This document shows positions 1 through 12,200 of a stretch of DNA of 64,000 nucleotides, one piece after another. Position 1 is the first letter of the stretch; each line of letters starts with the position of its first letter. Origin of the DNA: Phoebastria nigripes (taxonomy: Eukaryota; Chordata; Aves; Procellariiformes; Diomedeidae); the NCBI GenBank assembly GCA_035582835.1, contig JAYKAV010003436.1, forward strand, positions 190,644 through 254,643. Reading direction: 5' to 3'. A program made the position numbers and the translations under genes. The notes under the pieces were generated by a model, which saw nothing but the letters and a program-made list of their open reading frames with translations, did not search any database and was not told the DNA's origin.

Positions 1-290
1 TTCTCCGTTGCCACAGCTATCCTTACAGAAAGCCGTACTTTCTACACATGGCAGTCTTATAATCTGTCCCACACAAAGGTCTTGATATCAGCAGTCACAT
101 AATCTTAGTTACGTAAAACGACCTCAAATTTCCTCCTGTTGCCAAAACTCCTGAAACACAGGCACATTTCAAAACATCCCCTTATTCTTACTCCTATCAG
201 CCACAGTTCTTTCACGGGTTTCCTGTTTCTCTTCAGACTGGTTATTAGCTTACCTGGGGGCTTTTATCAACAGTACATGTTGACCCTTAC

Positions 291-3200
291 CTTATTCTGG
301 TTTGGAGGGGACTTCAAAAACCGCAGCACCACACAGCGCTAAAGAAAGACAGGAAAGAATATGGTTTCATTAGCATTTAAGTACATCAGAATTTCTGAAC
401 AGCACAATTGTCTTGATTCCCCAATCTACCTTATCTGAGAAATTTAGAAAAAAAAAAAAAAGGCGAAATAGGCATTTTTAGATGGTTATTTCACTCAACT
501 TGAAATCAAATACATCAACGTCTGTTCCCAGATTTGCCATCACTTTAACAAGGCAGCCACTCTGCACTTCCAGTCACCAAGTGTAACAGGGGAAATACTC
601 CCTTAGCTTATAGCACCAGTCTGAAAATCTGGTGAAACACAGCATCAAACAAACNAACAGAAAAACACCCTATCATTTTTGCGCCAAAGGTCTTTGGGAA
701 AAAAAAAAAAAAGGAAGACCCACTTAGATATCATCTGCTTACAGTATCAGCACAGCACTGCAAAACACTAAGGAGACACTTATCAGTTACCAGCAGTAAC
801 TACTTATGAACACTAAAACCTGCTACTTCTAAAACTTCCAAAAATTAAACATATAACACGGGGACAAATGCAGCAGGTTTCCAAATATTTTACCTTAAAA
901 AAAACCAAACAAACAAAAAAAAACCCAAAAAAACAAACAAACAAAAAAAAACCCTACACACTAATTTTTGTCATTTTTACAATTTCTATCAAATTCTGAA
1001 ACAATTCAAAAACCTTCATATTTTCAAAGTACACAAATTCTAAAAACATCCTCAGCCTTTATTTTTAAGAGTTCAGATAAATATCTTTTGTAGATGTCCT
1101 AAGTAAATTAAGCCTTTCTCCTTAAGCCTATTAAGAGAGTGTCTTCCACCACGGAAGTCACCTGAAGTATCTTTCTCTCAATAAAATCTTGCTGAAATTA
1201 ACCATTACACTTGGTAAATAGACTTTTATATTAAAATCAAATTTTGACATAGTATTAAGGAACCTGCAGTCTTACTGGGCGAGGCAACACACAGCCCTGC
1301 CTCAGATTAGTCAGTCTAAATACCTGATCTTCAAGATATTTACTCCCACTGATGTACTTCAGCCTTTTCAGGTAAGATGTGGATAAAAACAATTGGGCAC
1401 CACAGTGGGTAAAGACGAACAGCTGTTTTCTGGAGTTACCTCTTAGTGTCTCCATTTGGACCTTTCCTAGACACACTAAAAGGGACTACATTCTATTTAA
1501 AGCACTACCAAAAAAGTACTAACACTCAGATTCCCTGACAAAGATAATGCAGACAAAATGTCATAGTTACACTTCAGGTTTATGGAACCTAAGCTTCTTC
1601 CCTACCAAATGACTTGCCATTAAAAAACCTCCCATAGCACGACAGCACCAGTATGTTCCATGTTTCAGGGCCGAAAGCTGCCTCTGGACAGCGCTGAGTG
1701 GGAGAGAGCTGCAGTTATCTTTAATTACTAACATGTAGAGAAAAAGCAGAAGAAAAGCAAAACAGATGACAATGTGTAATCCAAAATACTAACAAAACAA
1801 GATCCGGATACAGACATTGCTAGTGAAACCCAGAAACAGCCCCTTCAACATCTAAAAAGTCTCAAGCCAGCATAAATCTCATAGTTCACCTACATCTGGA
1901 AAACACTCTCAGGTAAAAGGATACTTTACTAAATTTTGATTCAACTTGTCCTGCAAGATCTAAACAGCATGAGTGTCACAACAACAACAAACTAGATAAA
2001 TTGAACACTAATTATAATCACCTGGATTTAACAAGATTGCTGGGTGACACTTACTCTTTTTCTCCCATTATGACCTACACGTGGATAACAGAGCTCAGGC
2101 CTGATGAGCCTGTATGCTCTGTGTATGCAGTATGTTATTTTTACAGGGTTTCAACTGTTGAAATATTTTAAATATTCATAAACAAGTGGATCAGCAATGG
2201 AGTGATCTGATCATCATTTCTCATCAATTCAGTAACTTGATTCTGCAGTATTTCAAGGGTGTTGTAGATGTTTATCTATTAATCAGCTCCTAGCCAACAA
2301 GCTTCCNACCACCGCTCTGGAAAATCCAATTGCTCTCACAGGACTCACTACAGTATTTTCTCATTACCAAATCATTTCTGAAGAGGCATGCTAGGATAAA
2401 ATGACCAAAACGATGTATGGCAAAAGAAGAACACACTGCTTGTCTAAAGATGTCAAAAGGAAACAGAGCAAAGTTCAAACACAACTTTTCAGTCACAGAT
2501 GCACTTCAACCAGTCAGCCCGCACTGTGCCTTAGTAAGGCTATTAGATGATCGGAGTGGGGGGAAAAAAACAAACACACACCCAAAACCAAAACACATTT
2601 TTCTTTTTTGGGGGGACATTTTCAGCTAGATCCATCCCTTTGTGCAATTCAACACACGGTTACACAAAAATACTGCCACAGTACAAAGGTTAACTCATCA
2701 GATGTCAAAAATGCCAACTGCTTCAGAATTATTACCACTGACAATATTGCTCCACATTTTTTATGCTATTACATTACTGATTCACTTGACTGATTCTTTA
2801 CTTGGAAATATTGTGGGTGGTTGTTACCATGAGTTTTTTTTATCATTTATCTTAAATGCCTTAGATTTTTTTATATTTGCAGATTGAACAACAAAGATGT
2901 AACATGCTTATCTAGATGCATGCAGAACAATGGCCAAAATCCAGAAGAGAACAGATTTCTTAAGAGGTTGTCACTACTGCTTAGCACTTTGAGAATCAGA
3001 TCAACTAGATCCTAATGCTCCCTGAATTTCATTCTCTAAATGCACCTCTGTACGCCCTTCCACTGCCTAACACCACTTCCATCAATGCACTATTACCAGA
3101 GTGTTTAGTTAATTGGATAATAGTCCCATACAGACAAAAAGATGAAAAAACGAGGCTACAAAATCAAGCAGAGAAAAAAAAGAAACAATGCATGGAGGTA

Positions 3201-6200
3201 GGCAAACGTAACACATGAAACATTAAGAAGCTTCCCATCTTTTGAAGCAAGACAAGCCAGAAAAATAGTGAATTCAAAGGAAGAATTCTGTCTACAATTT
3301 TTTTTAAATCCAGCAGCCCTTTCTCTGCAAGTATGTTCAGTAACCAGTTAGTGACAAAAGACTTAAAAAAAAAAAAAAAAAGCCATCAGAATATCAAACA
3401 TGACTGCTCTTACTCTCCAAATACAGAATTTAAGTGCGACTCTCACATGAGAGCACAGCAGTTTGATAACAGGTAACAAACAACATTCCTACTGGCGTCC
3501 AGGCCCATACTAGGGCTACAACAAAAGCCATTTCCCATTGTTACAGAAAACTCAAAACAAACGATAGCAACAAGGATACCGAAACTTGTGTCTCTCAAAA
3601 CACATCCACAATCGCTCAGCTGCCGAGATGATGTAATCAGGAGCCAATGTTCTGGAGGAGCACTATCTCAAGCCACAGCGTTTTAAGACTCCAGACTTAA
3701 GCTTAACGTCCCACCAAGAAAGGCAAACGCTTCTTTAGCACACTATCATGAAACAATTGTTTGGGTTAAATCATAACTGGAAGTTAATGGTTACCAATAA
3801 AAAGACAAGAAGCTGTGGGAGGGGCTGTGAAAACGTACTCAAAGAGGTCATTGGCATCACAGAAACACGCAGATGCGTACACACAACTCTTGTCCTAATG
3901 TATCTTGGGAAAAAATAGTTTGCTGGTCTTAGTCCCTACGAAGGTTATCTGCAAGAATTTTTCTTCTCCAAAGCAGTTACTACAGCTATTATCTTAATCT
4001 TACTTAGTGAAATCCAAAAACAAAGTAATCCTTGGTAGTTAGGCCAAAATATGACTGGCATCAATCCATGTACTTTGGATTAGGCAGTACCAGGAGAAAA
4101 GCTTGCATTTATTTCTTTACAGCTTGATGTTTGATATCGGCCTTGTATTTTCCCAAAATGTCTTCTAAACTTCATTGTCATAAGATAAAGCTACCATGCA
4201 GGCCTCCTGAACTGGAGAGTTTTCAAAAGTTACACACAATTTGGGCAAATTTATAATCTTGATATTCCCCTTCAGAGAAAAGCCTCGTCTGCATCAAGGT
4301 TTTTTCAAGTTTCCATCTCTCGCTACATTATTAACAAAATCTGTGTAAGAGCTGGTGCCAGTGAAAGAAATAGGAACATTTGTATAAAAACAAGCTCAAA
4401 TGCTAGTAAAATTGTTTAGAAGTACAGAAAGACGTGTGTTTTCCTTCTGCTGTTACCACCTCAGCTCACATGGTCTTAAAATAAGCTTCTGTATGAAAAT
4501 ATGAAGGATTAGCCTGTCCAAACACAAAGCCTGGGAAACATCACTTCAGCTTCTGCTTTTCCAAATAAGCAGGTTCACATCATTTGTTATTACTCTATCA
4601 TTATTCTAAACAGCATGCGTTAAGTGTTTTTGTCTAGAGGTGAAGTGCTACTCTAACATCTAGTTCTGCATCTGCCCAGTATAACTAGAAAAGATTCTTA
4701 TCTAGTTGATTACCAACTTGTGTTCACATATGCAAGATCTACTGGTAGAAACCAAGGCACTTTGGTAAGCAACTTTTCAAGTCCCAAAAGGAAATCCACC
4801 CCTCTTCCCACCTCCCTCACTCCACACCGTCTCATAAATTGTGGTATCTAAAAACTCACCAGTATTTTTGCAAGCACTGTATGCAATTTTACATCACAAA
4901 GTTACCTACCTGTCTACTATACTCTGTTGTCAATACATTTATTTTGAAAAGGCACATGATATACAAGCAGAACAAGAAAACCCACATTTGTTTTAAAGAC
5001 GTCCATATAAAAGTCATGAGCTTCCAATCGTAAACAACATGGGGGAAAACACTCTCAAAGACTGGTAACAAATCTCTCCCTACAATTATTACTATGCTAT
5101 TTGTTGCAACCAATTACACACACCACCACCAACTACTGCCTAAGGAGATGAAGATATAAAGTCGACTACTTTTAGAGAGAATAGTGCCTGAAAAGGCTCT
5201 TGAATTTCTTTATACAGTAAAAACTGGTTGTTTAATTCATTGTCTTTTGCTGAACCTAAAGAGCTATCAAGAACTTACCGAACACAGCTCTAAGTACGCC
5301 AAACCTTCTACCACCATTGTAGTTATTCAACACAACCTAGTAATAGTGGATTTACGACAGTGTACAGCAATGACACCTACAAAAAGTGCATTCTCTCTAA
5401 ATTTCAATCAAAGGGAGGGAGAGGGGTTAAATTACACTGAACTGCTATTCCAGCCCTACTTGAACATAGTGATACTCAAATACTAATTAATGACAGTTTC
5501 AATGGTACTAAATATGAACTACGAACTATTTTGCTGATATTAAGGTATTTCTGCAGTAGTACATTGGAGCTGCATGCAGTATATGCCAACTAAAAAAAAA
5601 AATTATTCTGACATTTTTTATTCCAAATTTACATTCCACAACCCCTTCAATTCCAACTCTAGTTTGAGGATTTAAACAGAAAACAGTGGTCTTCTATTCA
5701 GAAAATGCAATTTCTGGGAAGGAGGCAAATGGACAAAGAGGTGTTGTATTCACATCTCAGAAAAGACAGCTGCACAGAGGAGAGGTCCTTCTTCTGAGAA
5801 CTAATAAAACTCAGTAAAAACATGCCCACTATGCTGCCCAGGCACTTCAATCAAAGCTTACCTTTATGACACTCAGCACAAGACGTTTTTAAAGGTCTCC
5901 TCATCCAGGGTGTCAGTGTGCTGTGCAATGTGGAGGGATGTAGGAGATTAAAACAAACTAAGCACCGGAAAATTNTGCAGCTTTTGAATGAAGTACACGT
6001 GGTAATATTGTATACAAGTGTTGTTTTCCAACCCAGTTTTGTTCTGTATAAGGTGGATAAGATCACACAAAACAAAGTGAGGAAAGCTACTTTTCCTGCC
6101 AGTATAGAGGAAGTTTAGCAATTGCTCACACAAAGTGCAAGGAAGCATTCAAAAATCAGAACAATACTCTCTTATTTAGCATAGGAGTCCCTTAAGAACA

Positions 6201-9200
6201 ATCTTTTTATTTCTTTACACGAATAAAAAATTTCTGGCACAGCACCTGGCTTGACACCATTCAATATCTTAAACCATTACTTGGAAGCAAACACCACCAC
6301 AATACTTGTTTTCTTTAGCATAGAGCTCACAAGCATAGAGCTTGCATCAGACTTCAGGTATTCATGCCACTTTTTTTTTTTCCTACTTGCTTACGATCTA
6401 GATTCCCACGATAGGTAAGTACTAACTCAGGTTTCACTTTATAGCTAAGCTTTGTATAACCTTGCAATATGCAGATGGTACCAATTCCAAGAGAATCTTA
6501 TGATTGCACTAGCCATGAGTGAGAAGGAAATGTTTGCCCTTCAGCTAAGCCACCTAATCANAGTACCTGAAACGGTATCAAGCGTTACACCCACGGGTAC
6601 TAGGTGGAAACGCATACCAGAGAGAGAACACAATGAATAAACCTATTGATGCCTGGCCCTCAGCATACATTACTACAGTCTGGGTAACACGGTTGATGTC
6701 CCCAACACCCTAGCTGTTAAGCAAGAAAAAACATGGTCCTTAACATTTAACTGTGTATCGAATACCTCATCCACCTGTCAAACAGGTGAGTTATACCAAC
6801 AAGAACATGGAAACATGTACTAAGCTTCCCTCCTTTAAACTGCTCTAAACCTCCAGCTATCAGCAACATACACTTGCCAGCATTAAGCTGCCTAGTCAGC
6901 TTCTGTTACGTTGGGGAAACAAGGCGTTTCAGGAAAATATTAATAGGGAGGGGAGGAAATAAAAAGTCAAAACAGTAAGAGGGATTAGAATGAAGTTAAG
7001 TAATAAAATGGAGAGTTAGAACAAGTTAATAATTCCAAGTATCCTCAACACCTCAGCTAGAAGAAACCTAAGCAAGTCTTGGGCAACTGTTCAATTGAAT
7101 ACAGTGCCTCTGTTCCTCCCCGAGCAAAACCAGGAGGTCAGAACANGGTTATTGCGTATCTCAGAAATAATACACTGAGGCAAAGAAAACACCCACTGAA
7201 AAGCTGGCAGGGAGGAAAGAACCAAAGGAGAGAATAAAATAGGCTATTAGACTGACCACTCCTATATAGCTTATGGGTCAGCCAAGTTACTTCCACCAAA
7301 GCAACCAACCCACTACTGCTGCTGACTGAGGGAAGATACATGTGCAGCACAGAAAAGGCTAAGTGTAGTCTTATGAACTCCACCATCACTGCATTTACCA
7401 AACACTTAGACCAAAAAAAATGCTTTTTAGATAACTATTTGATCTCATCAACTGCAAAAAGAAACTCATTCGAGTTTGAGCTAGCACCCAAACAGAAAAA
7501 ACAAGACCATTTTTAATCAAGGCTAACTACCTCCTGAGCTTGTCTGCAAAACTGGGATTTGTTTTACGTTTTCATTGCATACAGCCTTCAGCATTCTCAA
7601 AAGTCACTCAAAAAAAAGAAAAAAAAACAGGCATAAAGTGGAGTTTGAATTTCCAAAGAAAGTCACCAGAGGACAAGTCTGCTCCAGCACTCTATTACTA
7701 GCAAACTAAGACGACACCTCTGACAAAAAGTATGCTGGGGTGAGAAGAGGAGAGTGGTGTTGCTGCTGCTACAGTTGAAGTATCATATGTATAGTATGAA
7801 TATAATATGAAGCTGTCATATTATATTAGAGTACTAGACCTAAAATTNGCAGTGTTGCTGTCTCCCATCTCCTTCCACACACATGCTGCATTTTCCCATC
7901 TGCATCTACAGAACCTAAGGCACTAATATGATAAGTTTTAATTGCTGCCTTTCTGGTCCTTCTCCTCTCTTCATTCAGCCCCTTCTACCCAGTGCCACCT
8001 TCCCTTTCACTTTATGGAAGATACTACTACACTGCACTGCATTCAGAGCATCCTTTCAGCGCAGAAACCTGGTAAAGACAAGGAAAAAGTAAATTTAACT
8101 ACACTAGTGCAATAGGGAATTGAAATCCCAATATGGAATTAAAATTCTATATAGATGTTGACTCAAGCTGTTGACTTTTTTTTGGATCAAAAAAAGCTTT
8201 GCAGCTAATCCACAGAACTGGAAGTGCTTCCAACTTTTAATTCTTCGTTTATAATAAAGACTTTGTAGATTGCACTCAAGTAGAGTTAGTCCAATTAGTT
8301 ATGACATCTACAATCGCAGTTGTACCAGTTTAGCCAAAGAACCAATTACAAACAAATACAGAACTGTCTTCCTTTTTTTCCAGTGACCATAGATGTGTAT
8401 TTAAAGATCAGTTAACCAAGGTTAATGCAAGGAAACATACAGTTTCATACAGGTGCCGCACAGGGTCCCGAATTCCAACTCAAACTGGTGATTGCCTCCT
8501 GTTCCTAAAAACTTAATTGTTGTTTACAGCAAGGCAGTCATCTCTTCCTTTCTTTCGCACTGATGACACACCCTGATCGCATACTTGGCTTTTCAACTCA
8601 TTTTTATAGCTGCTTGCTTTAGTAAATTTGGGCAGAAGCTCCTCTACTTGCTTACAATAAATAAATATTTTCAAAAAATTAATAAAAAGCAATTACAACT
8701 AGGAAAGAAGGAACAAAGCAATATATTACATTTAGTCATCAATCTGTTTTCTTGCCCTTTTTCTAAGTAGGCAAAGGGTGCACAGGTGTGGTTTTTTTGG
8801 CTAGACAATGTTTAGATATGCGTACCCCCAAAAGAACACAATGCTGGGGAAACGAGGTCAAATAAATGCCTTACAAACTAGCAAAAAAGCAGAAGAGGTT
8901 TTAACGGCCCTTAATCCCCATTAAAGTTCATGCTGGAATCTCAGTCCAACTCACTCACATGTAAGTTTTGCTTCCTCCAGAAAATACTACAGAACCAGAT
9001 GCAAAACTCCTCCCTATATTACATCACATAGCCTTGGTGAATCTTTTGGATACATCCAGAGCGTGAAATCCATCAGAAATAAGAATTAGCACAGGTTTGG
9101 AATTTAAATAGAAGAATCTCCTCAAGGATACAAAAACGTTGAAGTCCAAGTCTTACCAAAACTATGTCTTTCCCATTAGTCAAAATAAAATTCAATAAAT

Positions 9201-12200
9201 ACAAGTTACATCTTACCTTTTCTGATAATTTCTTACTGTGAAAGAACCAAAACACCATAACTTGGCCATATTTTAAATCAGAGCAATATTCAGAGAAGCT
9301 ATTGTATTTATACTCGCAAGGAACAGCAACTAGTTTTTCAGTATTTTTCCCCTACCTGAAGACTCAGGTACTTACTCAGGTACTGTACCTGACGATATAG
9401 GAATCAGCAGTCTGTTCTGTATTTCCTTGAAATCAAGACATTCATAGNTGTTAATTCACTAATCCACAGACATTAAGAAAAAAACCAAACAGAACACAGC
9501 TGAACAAAATCTGCTTTATAGTCAGGGATCTGGAATTTCTCAGGAACGACTTGGAAGTTTTGGGGGCAATACTTTACTTACACTAACTTCAATAGGANAA
9601 AACACAGACTCGGCCAACTCCACACCGAAACACAATGGAAGAAGAAACAGGACATGCAGGTTTTTGAACTTGTACAAAATGACATCATCAGAAAAAGTGC
9701 CTTAAGAAGATTCTCTCAGCGAGACAGCAATTAATGATCAGCATCACTCTCTTTCTGCCAAACAAGACCAAATAGGAAAGCTGCAGCTAGCTAGTAATTC
9801 TCACCATTAGCTTTTCACTCTTTTCAGCAAACACCCCTGTGTCTAAACATACAATCTTGTTAATGGTCCTCTCTCAAAGTAAGTTTATTATGACACAATT
9901 TTCCAGTAAGAACAATTTGTCATTATTCTTAAAAACAAACCAACCAACCACAGGAAAACTATTTCATATTGCAAAAGCACTATTGGGAACAATTATGCAG
10001 CCTGATTTGACACAAAGCACCCCCTCATAAGTAGAATTATTTTATTCCAAAAATCAAAACCAAATCTATCTCCCCCATATGCAGAAAGTGTCTTTCTGCA
10101 CACACTTTGCAGCCATCGTAATGCAGCTGCCAGCAGAAGCAGCTACAGATACAGCTAAATCAAAGACTACTGTTAAAACACAAGATACCCCTCTCTCCTA
10201 GCAACCTCTGCTCTCTACAGTCCCCTACACAGCTACAGCAAGGATCAGGAAGGATACCTGCGAAAGCAGCACTGTGATATCCTCCATCTTTACCCATATG
10301 TCTCAAAGGACAAGGGCGGGGGGGGGGGGGGGGGATCACAGAGAACAGCCAGATATTACTCACCTACTACAGGCACCAACTTTGGGAATCTTCTGCAAGT
10401 TTGAGTCAATCTGACTTGACTCCCTCACCCAGTCTCCTTAGCTCTGCTTCGTTTACCTTCTCCATCTACCCTCCCTCCCCCTTTTCTATTTCATAAGCTT
10501 ACATATGCTCTGTAGACGGTTTACGCATTTACTAATTAAGTCCCATACCAAAACCCAAGGATATCTGTTAGAGCTGCAAGTGCTCCAAGACAATAAGTAG
10601 ATTACTACTAACAGTGAAGGCATCTGAAGATACAAACCACAACCTTTTGCAAGCACACACCAAGGTTCCTCTAGAGCATCTCACTGAACAAAAAACAAGC
10701 TGCGAAAAAAAACCCTTCTCTATTCTTGTACCACCTCCCAGTAGTCACCCTGAAACACAAGCTTAATGTTCAAACATATTTTAAAATGAAGCATTTGGTT
10801 ACCATAATATCCCAACATGCAAAAAATAAAAATAAGTAGAAGTCAACCGCAGTGACGCACAGGAGGCATGTACATACTTTATCTCATAAAGCAAAAACTG
10901 GAGATTGCAAGCATATGTTTCAACATAGGAAAAGGAAATACAAGTAATTATTTCCAGAGTTGCTTACACTACTTTCTACAAACATCTCCTGAAGCCTTTT
11001 GAAATGAAGTGTTAAGTGTCTCTGTAAGACTAAACAACTGATTAAAANGCAGAACTACAAATGATGATTTCCAGCTCACTTCTGAAAAACTAGGTATCTC
11101 CACCTTAGAAAGAGTCAACAGCTGCAAGAAGATAACTGTTCCATAGCAGTTCCTCTGAACCCTCTCTGCTGCTGAAGAGNAAAGGGGAGGAGGGAAAGCA
11201 TGGTTTAGCCCTCTTTTTAAATCAGAAGCCAAATTCAATGCAGAAGGAGCGACACTCCAATAAAAATGCAGGGAGTAAGAAACATCCTTTCTAAATCACC
11301 TGGCTGGCTGTGCTGGTGCTTGGTTCGGGTTTTGTAGGGCTGTATCTGTACTGCAGCACTTTATTCATCTCTGAGACAGCAACTAGAACAAGCAACCAAA
11401 CAATTAACTGGATGGTGTGAAGGGTGGCAAATAGGTTTTTTGAAGAGGATACTATGATTCAATCAAATAATCAAAAATGCAACCTATGGACAAGGCTCAT
11501 ACAGGCACTGCCTGAATGAACTTGCAGTTTTTGTGTACTTCAGAGTGATCTTTCCAGTCGTCTCAAGTCCTGTCTTCAGGAACCGAACGGAGTTGCCAGT
11601 TGTATTTCTCACTAAAATCACGAGGTAGGAAAGCTGTCTTTGTTCGTTTTCTACTAGAAGCATTTCAGCAAGCTGCAAGACTATATAATTCAGTTTCAAT
11701 TTGGATTAACTTAATCACAGCTGCAATAAAAACCAACAGGAAAAGCTTTATCAACAGAGAAATTTGTACTATAATATTGTATGTCTTCCAAAATTTTAGA
11801 TTCATCAGAACTGAAACTTTAAAAAGCCAGGAAAGCAGAAGTTTGAGTATGCACCAAGCAAGCATGCAGCTCCAGAGATAACAATGGTAACTGGAAACGC
11901 TCGGCAGGCATTCCATCTTTATTCATCAGGTCACTTTCTAAATGCTGGAGAACTAATTAAAGTAACTCTGTAAAACTATCGCTGTAAGAGGAGACGTGTC
12001 GACTAGACCATGCCCTGCCTAGGTCCTCTCTTCTTAACCGCATGAACAAGGAACAGAGATGCACTTGCAGTGATTTCAGCCACTCATTTCAGTACGGTGT
12101 TCCGCAGGCTGTAGGAGCGCGGGCACACACGGAGACTTGTCACTGTTGCATTCTGCAGGATTAATAACTGGTAAGTAGAAACAGCACATCAAGCAGTACT

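Noticed and set aside
1..290. Possible IPPK exon 3 at the left edge
   Set aside because: Reading the minus strand gave no match to the peptide that follows exon 2 in IPPK, so the next exon is presumably outside the window.
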